Below are positions 53,129 to 61,572 of a stretch of DNA of 64,000 bases, piece by piece (position 1 is the stretch's first letter; each line of letters begins with the position of its first letter). The notes under the pieces are model-generated. The model was not told the DNA's origin and searched no databases. It saw only the letters and a program-made list of their open reading frames with translations. Made by a program: the position numbers and the translations under genes. Origin of the DNA: Streptomyces resistomycificus (GTDB lineage Bacteria; Actinomycetota; Actinomycetes; Streptomycetales; Streptomycetaceae); assembly GCF_001514265.1 (NCBI RefSeq), contig NZ_KQ949004.1, forward strand, positions 1 to 64,000, in the 5' to 3' direction.

Positions 53129-54154
53129 TCAGCCGCCGGTCAGGGGGCGGGCCGTCGGGGTACCGCGGACGATGCGGTCCGTCTGGGGCGGGCGGCGGCT
53201 GCCGGCCGGGGTGACCGGTGTGCGCTCCGAGCGGGCCGTGTGCGGCCCCGGGGACAGGTAGACGGGGGCCCGGGGCGTCGCACGGGCCACGGTCTCGCTC
53301 TGGGTACGGGCCGCCGTCTCGTTCTGGGAGGCCGGGCGGGGCTTGAGCCGTACGGGGGTCTCGACGGGCGACAGCGGCGCCGGCGCCGTGCCGCCGCCAC
53401 GGGCCCGCCAGCGGTCGCGCAGGTCGAAGACGGCCGTCTCGGCGCGCGCGATCAGCGGTTCGAACCACGGGAGGGCCAGCAGGATCAGCAGACCGGCGGC
53501 CCAGCCGAGGAGCACGTCGCTCAGCCAGTGCGTACCGAGGTAGACCGTGGCCATGCCCACGCCGAGCGAGGTGACCGCGGACACGGCGGACAGCCAGCGG
53601 CGGGCCCACGGCGCGGAGGCCATGTAGGCGAGGATTCCCCAGGTCACCACGGCGTTGGCGGTGTGGCCGCTGGGAAATATATCGCCGCCGAGACCCATCT
53701 CGTTCGAGCCGATGGTGGTCGCGTAGTGCGGTCCGAGTCTGCCCATGCCGATCTTCGCCGCGCCGACGGTGACGTTCAGCAGCAGCAGGGACGTGGCCAG
53801 GGTCAGCAGCGGGCGCAGCGTGTGCTGCCGCCAGGAGCGCCAGCCCAGCCAGGCCGCGACCATCACCGCGGTGGGGCCGCGCTGGCCGAGCACCACGTAG
53901 TAGTCGACGAACCAGTGGATGCCGGCCCACTGCTGGTACGGCCGGAAGAACATCACCTGCCAGTCGAGGCGGACCAGCCAGGAGGTGATCACCACGAGCC
54001 ACACGATCGCCAGGTAGAAGGCCAGTGTTCCGGCGAACAGCGCGACCCGGTGCCGGCTCATCTTCGGCACGTCGATGTGAGCCGGCCGTTCCGGCTCACG
54101 GTCCAGCCTCGCGAACACCCGGTCCAGACGGGTGAGGTTTCGTTCGGTACGCAC
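53129..54154 (-). CDS. PAP2-family membrane phosphatase
   Basis: 341 residues from GTG 54154; an ATG at 54238 is in frame but its first residues look non-coding. About six membrane segments are present. The three phosphatase motifs are visible: KIGMGRLGP, GGDIFPSGHTANAV (catalytic His) and VYLGTHWLSDVLLGW (nucleophile His and Asp). Such enzymes dephosphorylate lipid phosphates such as undecaprenyl diphosphate at the membrane. A Pro/Thr/Arg-rich C-terminal tail of 80 residues extends into the cytoplasm or exterior. Confidence 0.9.
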   Translation of the reverse strand: MRTERNLTRLDRVFARLDREPERPAHIDVPKMSRHRVALFAGTLAFYLAIVWLVVITSWLVRLDWQVMFFRPYQQWAGIHWFVDYYVVLGQRGPTAVMVAAWLGWRSWRQHTLRPLLTLATSLLLLNVTVGAAKIGMGRLGPHYATTIGSNEMGLGGDIFPSGHTANAVVTWGILAYMASAPWARRWLSAVSAVTSLGVGMATVYLGTHWLSDVLLGWAAGLLILLALPWFEPLIARAETAVFDLRDRWRARGGGTAPAPLSPVETPVRLKPRPASQNETAARTQSETVARATPRAPVYLSPGPHTARSERTPVTPAGSRRPPQTDRIVRGTPTARPLTGG

Positions 54155-54391
54155 CCAATCGACGTTACAGCGAGTGAGCTGACCCGCTACGCGAATCCAC
54201 GGCTTTGTGATGACGATGTGATGTGGGATTCCTCTCAACGAGGGGTTTATTGCCGAGGAATCCGCAATGCGGGTTGCCGGTACCCTTCAATTCCTTTGAT
54301 CGTTCTGGGTTGCGGTTTTATCGCGCTTATGAATTCGTTCACCGAATCATGGGGTGGAATTGTCCGGGCGCTCATCGCTCTCCGCAGTCGA
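54155..54391. other. 237-bp lower-GC intergenic region
   Basis: Clearly lower in G+C than its surroundings, especially 54210-54350, which contains TTTATTG, AATTCC and TTATGAATTCG stretches. It lies between two genes of the same strand. No gene, hairpin terminator or repeat is obvious. It may hold a promoter for the PAP2 gene. Confidence 0.5.
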
Positions 54392-55630
54392 TCACGGTGG
54401 ACCGGAGCCGTTCAGCCAGAAGGCCCCGTACGCCGCCGACGCGACCGCGACCGCCGCGAGCACCAGGGATGACCTGCGCGGACGCAGTCGGGCCAGGGCG
54501 AGGGCGAGCGGCAGCAGCAGGGGGAAGGCGGGCATCAGCAGGCGTGGTTTCGAGCCGAAGTAGCTCGACGCGCACAGGGCGAGGGCGGTGACGACACCCG
54601 CGTACACCAGGAGCGGGAGCGGCTGGCGCTGCCGCACACAGACCACGTACAGCCAGACGAGCAGGCCGACCCCGACGACCAGTCCCACGCCCGCCAGGGC
54701 CGACGGAAACGACGTGAACTTGTCGGCGACGAAGCGGGCGAAGGCGTAGCCGCCGTCGAACCCGTTGCGCCAGCCCGCCTGGACGTCGAGGTAGCCGAGC
54801 GGGCCCTTGCCGGTGTGATGGCCCACCCACAGGACGTAGGCGGCGACGCCGAGGGGGGCCAGGAGCATGCCGAGGGCGCGGCGGGCGGCCGGCGTGCGGT
54901 GCGCGCCGGTGGCGCCCACCCCGGTGAGGGCGCCGTCCGCCCGCTCCTGGCACCGCTGCCGCCCGAACGGGGTACCGCCCGCCGTGTCCCGGTCCCGTGC
55001 GAAAGCGACGATCGCCGCCGTCCACACCGCCGCGACGACGGCGAGGCCCACCGGGCGGGTCAGCCCGGCCAGCGACGCCAGCAGGCCCGCCGTCACCCAG
55101 CGGCCGGTCATGACCGCGTACAGCGACCAGGCGGCCAGCGCCGTGAACAGCGACTCGCTGTACGCCATCGACTGCACGATCCCGACCGGGAGCACGGCCC
55201 ACAGCAGCACCGCGCAGACCCCGGCCCGGCGGCCGTGGACATGATCGGTGACCGCGAAGACACCCCAGGCCGCCGCCAGGGAGGAGAGCAGGGCGACGAC
55301 GAAACCCGCGTCGGCGTACGACAGCGGGGTCGCCCCGGCCAGCAGCCGCTCCAGCCACGGCAGCAGCGGGAAGAACGCGAGGTTCGAGTGCACGTCGCCG
55401 TTGGGCAGGCGCACCTCGTAGCCGTACCCCAGCTCGGCGACCCTGGTGTACCAGAGGGCGTCCCAGCGGGCCGTCAGCAGCGTGTACGCGCTCTTGTCGC
55501 GCGCGGCGCTCCACAGGGCCAGCGTGAGCAGCCCCAGGGCGCGTACGGCCGCGTACCCGAGGAGGGCCGGGGCCGCCCGGCGCAGACTCGGGGCGCCGAG
55601 CCGTGCCGGGCGCGTCTCAAGATCGGTCAC
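54392..55630 (-). CDS. PIG-V-like mannosyltransferase membrane protein
   Basis: 412 residues from GTG 55630. About ten membrane helices. The N-terminal extracytoplasmic loop has ARWDALWYTRVAELGYGYEV with the acidic residue typical of GT-C enzymes, then NLAFFPLLPWLERLL. Later segments include QSMAYSESLFTALAAWSLYA and GLTRPVGLAVVAAVWTAAIV, both characteristic of PIG-V/M-type mannosyltransferases that use polyprenyl-phosphate-mannose. It could glycosylate lipids or exported proteins. Target unknown. Confidence 0.86.
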   Translation of the reverse strand: MTDLETRPARLGAPSLRRAAPALLGYAAVRALGLLTLALWSAARDKSAYTLLTARWDALWYTRVAELGYGYEVRLPNGDVHSNLAFFPLLPWLERLLAGATPLSYADAGFVVALLSSLAAAWGVFAVTDHVHGRRAGVCAVLLWAVLPVGIVQSMAYSESLFTALAAWSLYAVMTGRWVTAGLLASLAGLTRPVGLAVVAAVWTAAIVAFARDRDTAGGTPFGRQRCQERADGALTGVGATGAHRTPAARRALGMLLAPLGVAAYVLWVGHHTGKGPLGYLDVQAGWRNGFDGGYAFARFVADKFTSFPSALAGVGLVVGVGLLVWLYVVCVRQRQPLPLLVYAGVVTALALCASSYFGSKPRLLMPAFPLLLPLALALARLRPRRSSLVLAAVAVASAAYGAFWLNGSGPP

Positions 55631-55890
55631 GGGCCCGATTATCGACCGCCCGCGAAACCGGACCGCCCGCGGGGCGCGGACGCCGGCGAGAAGGAGTGGT
55701 GTACGCCACACGTGTTCCGCGCGAAGTCTGAGAGGTCCGCCACTCGGCTCCGGCGCGGACTCGCGTACGCTGACGTGTCACTCGCCGTTCGCTGCGCGGG
55801 CCGGAGACCACCGCTCCTCTCCGGCCGACGTCACGGGAGTCCCCACCCGTGATCCCGCCGAACGTGAGGGAACATCTGGGAGGTACGTAC

Positions 55891-57492
55891 ATGTCCGGGA
55901 CGACCACGGCCGCAGCAGGGCTGCGCCGTCGGGCGGCCGGGGCCGGTGCCAACCGCTGGGTCGTCCTTGTCGTCCTGTGCGTGAGCCTGCTCCTCGTCGC
56001 CCTCGACGCCACCGTGCTGCACGTGGCGGTGCCCGCCGTCACCGAGGACCTCAGGCCCGGCGCGATAGAGCTGCTCTGGATCGTCGACGTCTACCCCCTG
56101 GTCTGCGCCTCGCTGTTGATCCTCTTCGGCACGCTCGGCGACCGAGTCGGCCGCAGACGGGTCCTGCTCCTCGGCTACGCCCTCTTCGGCGTCGCCAGCG
56201 CGATGGCCGCCCTCGCCGACACCGCCCAGGTGCTGATCGTGGCGCGGGCGCTGCTCGGCGTCGGCGGCGCGATGATCATGCCCGCGACGCTGTCGATCCT
56301 CCGCCAGGTCTTTCCCGACCGGCGTGAGCGGGCGCTCGCGATAGGCATCTGGAGCGCGGTCGCCGCGGTGGGCGCGGCGGTCGGGCCCCTGCTCGGCGGC
56401 TTCCTGCTCGAGCACTTCTGGTGGGGTTCGGTCTTCCTCATCAACATCCCGTTGATGCTGGTCAGCCTGCCGGTCGGACGGTTGCTGCTGCCCGAGTCGA
56501 AGGGTGACGGGCGCGGCCCCTGGGACGTGGTCGGCGCGCTCATGGCGGCCGGCGGTCTGTTCTGCCTGGTGCTGGGCGTCAAGCGGCTCGGCGGCGGGGA
56601 ACTGGGCCCGTTCACCGTGATGCCGCTGGCCGTGGGTACGGCGCTCGTCGTGGCGTTCGTACGACGTCAGCGGCGCCTGGCGCATCCGCTGGTGGACCTG
56701 CGGATGTTCGCGCGGCCGGTGTTCAGTACGTCGGTGGGCTGCATCGTGCTGGCGATGCTCGCCCTGGTGGGCCTCGAACTGATCGCGGCGCAGTATCTGC
56801 AGCTGGTGCTGGAGCTGTCCCCGCTGGAGACCGGCCTTCGGCTGCTGCCGCTGACCTTCGCCGCGATGGCGGCCGGTCTGGCGGGCGCGCGGATGCTGCG
56901 GCGGTTCGGGCCACGTCGGATGGTGAGCTGCGGTTTCTGTCTGACGGCGGTGGCCGTGGTGCTGCTGACGGCGATGGGCGGCGAGGACAACACCGCGCTG
57001 TTGCTGGCCGGGTTCCTGCTGCTCGGGTTCGGGCTGGAGACGACGCTGTTCGGGGCGTACGAGTCGATGCTGAGCGAGGCTCCGCCGGAGCAGGCGGGCG
57101 GGGCGGCGGCGATCGGGGAGACGTCGTACCAGCTGGGCGCGGGCATCGGGATCGCGCTGCTCGGCAGCGTGATGAACGCGGCGTACGCGCCCGGGTTGTC
57201 GTCGGTGCAGGGTGTCCCGGCGTCGGCCTCGGCGGCCGCGGGGCGCTCGCTGGGGGAGGCGTACGAGGTCGCCGGGCGGCTCGGGGGGCCGGCGGGTGAG
57301 GCCCTGCGCCGGACCGCCCGGGACTGTTTCGTGCACGGGCTGCACGTGACGTTGCTGGTGAGCGCCGGGTTGTTGCTGCTGGGGGCGGTGATGGCGTTGC
57401 GGTTGCCGCGCGTCATGCAGTGTGAGTCCCCTTCGGTGGAGGCGGAGATCCCCGCGCCGAGGGAAGTCGCGGAGTCGCGCGTCTCCGCTTGA
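55891..57492 (+). CDS. DHA2-family MFS multidrug exporter
   Basis: 533 residues from ATG 55891, with GGGAGGT at 55878-55884. Fourteen membrane helices fit the EmrB/QacA type. Motif A GTLGDRVGRRRVLLLG, motif C-like GAAVGPLLGGFLLE and LDATVLHVAVPAV (helix 1) are present. It would expel drugs or antibiotics in exchange for protons. No regulator gene is adjacent. A short 14-bp tandem repeat follows its stop. Confidence 0.92.
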   Translation: MSGTTTAAAGLRRRAAGAGANRWVVLVVLCVSLLLVALDATVLHVAVPAVTEDLRPGAIELLWIVDVYPLVCASLLILFGTLGDRVGRRRVLLLGYALFGVASAMAALADTAQVLIVARALLGVGGAMIMPATLSILRQVFPDRRERALAIGIWSAVAAVGAAVGPLLGGFLLEHFWWGSVFLINIPLMLVSLPVGRLLLPESKGDGRGPWDVVGALMAAGGLFCLVLGVKRLGGGELGPFTVMPLAVGTALVVAFVRRQRRLAHPLVDLRMFARPVFSTSVGCIVLAMLALVGLELIAAQYLQLVLELSPLETGLRLLPLTFAAMAAGLAGARMLRRFGPRRMVSCGFCLTAVAVVLLTAMGGEDNTALLLAGFLLLGFGLETTLFGAYESMLSEAPPEQAGGAAAIGETSYQLGAGIGIALLGSVMNAAYAPGLSSVQGVPASASAAAGRSLGEAYEVAGRLGGPAGEALRRTARDCFVHGLHVTLLVSAGLLLLGAVMALRLPRVMQCESPSVEAEIPAPREVAESRVSA

Positions 57493-57588
57493 GTGGTGCG
57501 AGCTCGATGGTGCGAGCTCGATGGTGCGAGCTCGATGGTGCGAGCTCGAGTGGTGAGCGCTCGAGTGGTGCGTGCTTGAGCGGTGCGT
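57493..57588 (+). repeat. 14-15-bp tandem repeat
   Basis: Four near-identical units (R)TGGTGCGAGCTCG in direct tandem (57493-57548), followed by two or three diverged 15-bp units (AGTGGTGAGCGCTCG and similar). It begins at the stop codon of the exporter gene and is non-coding. Confidence 0.85.
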
Positions 57589-57634
57589 CTGGACGTGCGG
57601 ACTCCCGCGCCGTTACGGTCGGGACCGGCAGCGT

Positions 57635-57651
57635 AACTAGCGGTGCTAGTT
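57635..57651. promoter_or_regulatory. palindromic operator upstream of acyl-CoA dehydrogenase
   Basis: AACTAGC-GGT-GCTAGTT, a perfect 7-bp inverted repeat with a 3-base centre, 16 bp before the ATG. The form is typical of a TetR-family operator; binding here would block transcription of the gene. No regulator gene is adjacent. Confidence 0.65.
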
Positions 57652-57667
57652 TTGAGAGGGCGTGCTC

Positions 57668-58843
57668 ATGAACCCGTTCGATCCCGCCGACCCCCTCGGC
57701 ATCGACGACCTGCTCGAGCCGGAGGACCTGGCAGTCAGGGCGACCGTGCGGGCGTGGGCCGGTGACCGTGTGCTGCCGTATGTCGCGCAGTGGTACGAGA
57801 GCGGCGAGCTGCCGGGGATCAGGGAGCTCGCCCGGGAGCTCGGCGGGATCGGGGCGCTCGGGATGTCGCTGAGCGGGTACGGGTGCGCCGGGGCGAGCGC
57901 CGTGCAGTACGGGCTGGCCTGTCTGGAACTGGAGGCCGCCGACTCGGGAATCCGGTCACTGGTGTCCGTCCAGGGTTCCCTCGCCATGTACGCCGTCCAC
58001 CGCTTCGGTTCTCAGGAGCAGAAGCAGAACTGGCTTCCGCGCATGGCCGCCGGAGAGGTCATCGGGTGCTTCGGGCTCACCGAGCCCGACCACGGTTCCG
58101 ACCCCGCCTCCATGCGGACGTACGCCAAGCGCGACCCTGGCGGAGACTGGGTGCTCAACGGGCGCAAGATGTGGATCACCAACGGGTCCGTCGCCGGGGT
58201 CGCGGTCGTGTGGGCGCAGACCGAGGACGGGATCCGGGGGTTCGTCGTGCCGACCGACAGCCCCGGGTTCTCGGCCCCGGAGATCAAGCACAAGTGGTCG
58301 CTGCGCGCCTCCGTCACCAGTGAGCTCGTGCTCGACGACGTACGGCTGCCCGCCGATGCCGTGCTTGGGGAGGTGACCGGACTCAAGGGCCCGCTCAGCT
58401 GTCTCTCGCACGCCCGTTACGGGATCGTCTGGGGCGCCATGGGTGCGGCCCGCTCCTGCTTCGAAGCCGCTGTCGAGTACGCGAAGACGCGGGAGCAGTT
58501 CGGGCGGCCCATCGGTGGCTTCCAGCTGACCCAGGCCAAGCTCGCCGACATGGCGGTCGAACTGCACAAGGGGATTCTGCTCGCCCATCATCTCGGGCGG
58601 CGCATGGACGCCGGCCGCCTGCGTCCCGAGCAGGTCAGCTTCGGCAAGCTCAACAACGTACGCGAGGCGATCGAGATCTGCCGTACCGCCCGGACCATCC
58701 TCGGCGCCAACGGGATCTCGCTCGAATACCCCGTGATGCGGCACGCGACCAACCTCGAGTCGGTGCTCACCTACGAGGGCACCGTCGAGATGCACCAGCT
58801 CGTGCTGGGCAAGGCGCTCACCGGACTCGACGCGTTCCGGTAA
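57668..58843 (+). CDS. acyl-CoA dehydrogenase (glutaryl-CoA dehydrogenase-like)
   Basis: 391 residues from ATG 57668, with GAGAGGG at 57654-57660; GTG 57662 is too close to that site. Acyl-CoA dehydrogenase motifs: GCFGLTEPDHGSDPASM (flavin/substrate loop), KMWITNGSVAGVAVVWA, TREQFGRPIGGFQLTQAKLA and SVLTYEGTVEMHQLVLGKAL with the catalytic Glu in TYEGT. The REQFGRPI and EYPVMRH context is that of glutaryl-CoA dehydrogenases. It would act in lysine or aromatic breakdown. The palindrome in front implies repression. Confidence 0.92.
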   Translation: MNPFDPADPLGIDDLLEPEDLAVRATVRAWAGDRVLPYVAQWYESGELPGIRELARELGGIGALGMSLSGYGCAGASAVQYGLACLELEAADSGIRSLVSVQGSLAMYAVHRFGSQEQKQNWLPRMAAGEVIGCFGLTEPDHGSDPASMRTYAKRDPGGDWVLNGRKMWITNGSVAGVAVVWAQTEDGIRGFVVPTDSPGFSAPEIKHKWSLRASVTSELVLDDVRLPADAVLGEVTGLKGPLSCLSHARYGIVWGAMGAARSCFEAAVEYAKTREQFGRPIGGFQLTQAKLADMAVELHKGILLAHHLGRRMDAGRLRPEQVSFGKLNNVREAIEICRTARTILGANGISLEYPVMRHATNLESVLTYEGTVEMHQLVLGKALTGLDAFR

Positions 58844-58853
58844 ACCCCGCGCG

Positions 58854-58882
58854 GAGGCAGGGCCGGTGAGCGGCCCTGCCTC
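58854..58882. terminator. terminator between convergent genes
   Basis: GAGGCAGGGCC (58854-58864) pairs perfectly with GGCCCTGCCTC (58872-58882) over a 7-base loop. The right arm runs into the stop codon of the minus-strand sepF gene. Confidence 0.85.
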
Positions 58883-59321
58883 AGCTCTGGTTGAAGAAGC
58901 CGTCCGCGCGGTGCGGGGCAGGGTCTCCGTTCACGATCTCCGTGTTGGCGGGGGACAGCAGGAACACCCGGGTGGAGACGCGTTCGATCGAACCACGCAG
59001 GCCGAAGATGAGTCCGGCCGCGAAGTCGACGACACGCTTGGCGTCGGCGGCCTCCATGGCCGTGAGGTTCATGATGACGGGGACGCCTTCGCGGAAGAGT
59101 TCGCCGATGGCGCGGGCGTCCCGGAAGCTGTCCGGGGTGACCGTGCCGATCCGGCGGCCCTTCTCCTCGGCGACGTCCGACGCCACCTTGACCCGCGGGT
59201 CCGTCACCCAGGCATCCCCGGGCTGCTCGGTCCCTTCGGAGTAGTCGTCGTCGTAGTAACGCTCGTCATCGTTGTCGTCAACGAGGCCAAGCCAGGCGCT
59301 TGCCTTGCGAACCGATCCCAT
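58881..59321 (-). CDS. sepF: SepF-family cell division protein
   Basis: 146 residues from ATG 59321. An N-terminal amphipathic helix (MGSVRKASAWLGLVDD) for membrane binding precedes an acidic linker (DDNDDERYYDDDYSEG). The SepF core is DSFRDARAIGELFREGVPVI, NLTAMEAADAKRVVDFAAGL and a final RVFLLSPANTEI. SepF anchors FtsZ filaments at the septum. The dcw cluster copy lies elsewhere in Streptomyces, so this is probably a paralogue. Confidence 0.92.
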   Translation of the reverse strand: MGSVRKASAWLGLVDDNDDERYYDDDYSEGTEQPGDAWVTDPRVKVASDVAEEKGRRIGTVTPDSFRDARAIGELFREGVPVIMNLTAMEAADAKRVVDFAAGLIFGLRGSIERVSTRVFLLSPANTEIVNGDPAPHRADGFFNQS

Positions 59322-59620
59322 GGACGCCTCCTCTCACAGCGGTCTTTCTTGCTTCCGCATCCCTATGGTCATCCATGATGCGGACGGCGCGCCAAGTGGA
59401 TAGACGCCGCGCGGGGGGTTTGTGACGGTACTGGTGCACAGCGAATCCGTCGAGAGTCCGTATGTCCCAAGGGTCGTTCCGCAAACGGCTGCTGACTGTG
59501 AGTGAAATATGATTCTTCACGGCGTACGGGTGATGGGCGGTGCGTACGGGTGAACCGGACGATCGATACGATGCCGCAGCTCACCGCAGTTCAACGCCGT
59601 TCGCACCACGGGGGATCGCC
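59322..59620. other. 299-bp divergent intergenic region, sepF / DUF5685
   Basis: Promoters for both divergent genes should lie here. AT-rich islands occur at 59500-59525 (AAATATGATTCTTCA). No hairpin or RNA gene is evident. Confidence 0.5.
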
Positions 59621-60832
59621 GTGTTCGGAATCGTCAGGCCCTGCCGCCACCGGCTCGGGGAGAGCCTCAAAACCCAGTGGATGGCCCATTTGTGCGGGCT
59701 GTGCCTCGCGCTGCGTAAGGATCACGGACAGTTCGCGAGAATCGTGACGAACTACGACGGCTTGCTGATATCCGTTCTGACGGAGGCTCAGGCCCCCGGG
59801 CCCGAGGGCGGCGGTCGGCGTACGGCAGGGCCGTGTCCGCTGCGCGGCATGCGTACCGCGTCCGTCGCACATGGTGAGGGGGCGCGTCTCGCGGCAGCCG
59901 TCTCGCTGGTGCTCGCCTCCGCCAAGGTGCGCGACCATGTCGCCGACGGGGACGGGCTGCTGGCCCGTCGGCCGGTGGCGCTCGCCGCGCGCCGGGTGGC
60001 CACCAGCTGGGGCCGGGCAGGGGAGCGGACCGGCTCGGACGTCGGGTTCGACACCGCCCTGCTCGTGGACGCCGTGGACCGGCAGATCGGGATCGAGGCG
60101 CTGGCGGGGCCGGGGACGCCCCTGCTCACGGTCACCGAGCCGACCGAGACCGCGACCGCCGCCGCCTTCGCGCACACCGCGGTGCTGGCCGGACGGCCGG
60201 GCAACGCCCCGCCTCTCGCCGAGGCCGGACGGCTCTTCGGCCGGCTCGCGCATCTCCTGGACGCCGTGGAGGACAGGGAAGCTGACGCCGCGTCGGGTGC
60301 CTGGAACCCGCTCACCGCGACCGGGACGCCCCTGACGGAGGCCCGACGGCTCGCTGACGACGCCGTGCACGGGATACGGCTCGCGCTGCGCGAGGCGGAG
60401 TTCGCTGACGCGAAGCTCGTCCACCGGCTGCTCGTGCACGAGCTACGGACCTCCGTGGACCGGGCCTTCGGTACCGCCGCCTGCGCGCACGGGGGTGCGC
60501 ACGGAGGCACGCACGCGGGCGCGCCGTCCGGTGCGATGCCGCACGGGCCGTACGCCCCGCCCGGGGGTCCCGGATGGCGGCCCCCGGAGCCGCCCCGCCG
60601 CGACCGGCGCGGGCTGCTCGCCGGGTGCGCGGTGTGGGCGGGGCTGGCCTGCACCTGCCAGATGTGCTGCGGGGAGTTCGAGGACCCCTGGAGCCGGCAG
60701 CGCCGGGAGGGACTGTGCACCAACGCCGACTGCAGCGGCTGCGGGGACTGCTGCAGCTGCTGCGACTGCTGTGGGAACTGCTGCGGTGACGGTTGCTGCT
60801 GCGACGGATGCGACTGCGGCTGCGACTGCTGA
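59621..60832 (+). CDS. DUF5685 family protein with extreme Cys-rich C-terminus
   Basis: 403 residues from GTG 59621, with GGGGGAT upstream. The N-terminus MFGIVRPCRHRLGESLKTQW and the CGLC pair (Cys25, Cys28) plus Cys8 suggest a metal site. The middle is helical (ARRLADDAVHGIRLALREAE). Residues 300-345 are a Gly/Pro/His linker. Residues about 345-365 have CAVWAGLACTCQMCC. Residues 366-403 contain 18 Cys in 38 residues (CSCCDCCGNCC, GDGCCCDGCDCGCDC). Such density fits metal binding as in metallothionein, or multiple disulfides. No signal peptide is visible. Function unknown. Confidence 0.82.
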   Translation: MFGIVRPCRHRLGESLKTQWMAHLCGLCLALRKDHGQFARIVTNYDGLLISVLTEAQAPGPEGGGRRTAGPCPLRGMRTASVAHGEGARLAAAVSLVLASAKVRDHVADGDGLLARRPVALAARRVATSWGRAGERTGSDVGFDTALLVDAVDRQIGIEALAGPGTPLLTVTEPTETATAAAFAHTAVLAGRPGNAPPLAEAGRLFGRLAHLLDAVEDREADAASGAWNPLTATGTPLTEARRLADDAVHGIRLALREAEFADAKLVHRLLVHELRTSVDRAFGTAACAHGGAHGGTHAGAPSGAMPHGPYAPPGGPGWRPPEPPRRDRRGLLAGCAVWAGLACTCQMCCGEFEDPWSRQRREGLCTNADCSGCGDCCSCCDCCGNCCGDGCCCDGCDCGCDC

Positions 60833-60985
60833 GCCGCGTCTGAGCCGGAGGCCGAGCGGGGGCGTACGCATGGTGGGGCGTACGCATGGTGGGGCGGTCT
60901 CTGGGAGGGGGAAGCGCAGGGGAGAGGGGTGGGCGAGGGGAGGGCGCGTGTGTGTGAAGGCGAAGCGGGAGTGAGAACGCGAGAA
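60833..60985. other. 153-bp spacer after the DUF5685 gene
   Basis: Non-coding. It contains the direct repeat GGGCGTACGCATGGTG twice in a row (about 60868-60900). No terminator for the DUF5685 gene was recognised here other than the hairpin at 60986. Confidence 0.5.
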
Positions 60986-61013
60986 GCGCCCCTCGATCGG
61001 GAACTCGGGGCGC
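60986..61013 (-). terminator. hairpin downstream of the leader peptide (attenuator?)
   Basis: GCGCCCC (60986-60992) pairs with GGGGCGC (61007-61013) over a 14-base loop. On the minus strand it follows the leader-peptide stop by 13 bp and is followed by TTCTC. It may be the terminator arm of an attenuator, or simply a terminator for the plus-strand DUF5685 gene. Confidence 0.55.
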
Positions 61014-61026
61014 GCGGTGGGTCAGC

Positions 61027-61098
61027 TCAACAGGAAGAGGACCACACTCGACCGAAGTCGATGTGGGAGCGCTTGACCAGCCACCGCTGTGGATGCAT
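61027..61098 (-). CDS. putative Cys-ending leader peptide (orphan)
   Basis: 23 residues from ATG 61098, too short for an ordinary ORF call. The sequence MHPQRWLVKRSHIDF then GRVWSSSC has the LVKR-H-ID shape of the streptomycete leader peptides that precede sulfur and cysteine transport or assimilation operons, and ends in Ser-Ser-Ser-Cys. No ribosome site is seen and ATG is the only in-frame start nearby. A hairpin lies downstream. No minus-strand gene follows: the next gene (DUF5685) is convergent. So the peptide appears to have lost its operon. Confidence 0.5.
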   Translation of the reverse strand: MHPQRWLVKRSHIDFGRVWSSSC

Positions 61099-61572
61099 GG
61101 GCCAAGTGGAACAGGCATCCGGTGGCGCGTCAACCGACTTGAGACGCGTGGCTCACAGTCCGGACAGCCTTGACAGCGAGCGGAAACCGCCCCGTAGTCT
61201 CGCGGGGCGGCCCTGCTGAGGGGCTCGGCCGCATCCGTGTGAAGGCACCCGTCCGAGTTCGACCGACTCGATGCCACGGAGCCCTCGCATGTCCTGCGAC
61301 AACCTCGCCGAAGCCCCCACCGCACCGGTCCCGCCCGAGCAGGCGGACTCCCCGCCTGCTGCCGGCGGCCGCTGTCAACCCGTCCTGCGCGACAGGGCGT
61401 TCACGGTCAGCAGGGTGCCCCCAGGCCGTTCAGGCGCTCGCCGACCGGCTCGGGGTCGAGCGCGGGCAGGGCGCATCCGGACGACGTGCACGACGATCCG
61501 CGGCACGAGCGCACCCGCGTCCTTCTCTCCAAGGTCCTGTGACCTGACCTGCCAGGAAAGGGATCTTCCGCG
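61099..61572. other. 474-bp intergenic region upstream of the monooxygenase
   Basis: No gene that I can defend. A perfect 8-bp hairpin CCGCCCCG / CGGGGCGG (61187-61194 and 61203-61210) could be a terminator or attenuator. A frame with VQALADRLGVERGQGASG near 61430-61480 and another ending HERTRVLLSKVL at about 61540 look protein-like but are broken, possibly remnants of a gene. Confidence 0.5.

Noticed and set aside
54223..54591. Plus-strand ORF of 122 codons in the lower-GC gap
   Set aside because: No ribosome site and half of it lies antisense to the mannosyltransferase gene; no recognisable motif.
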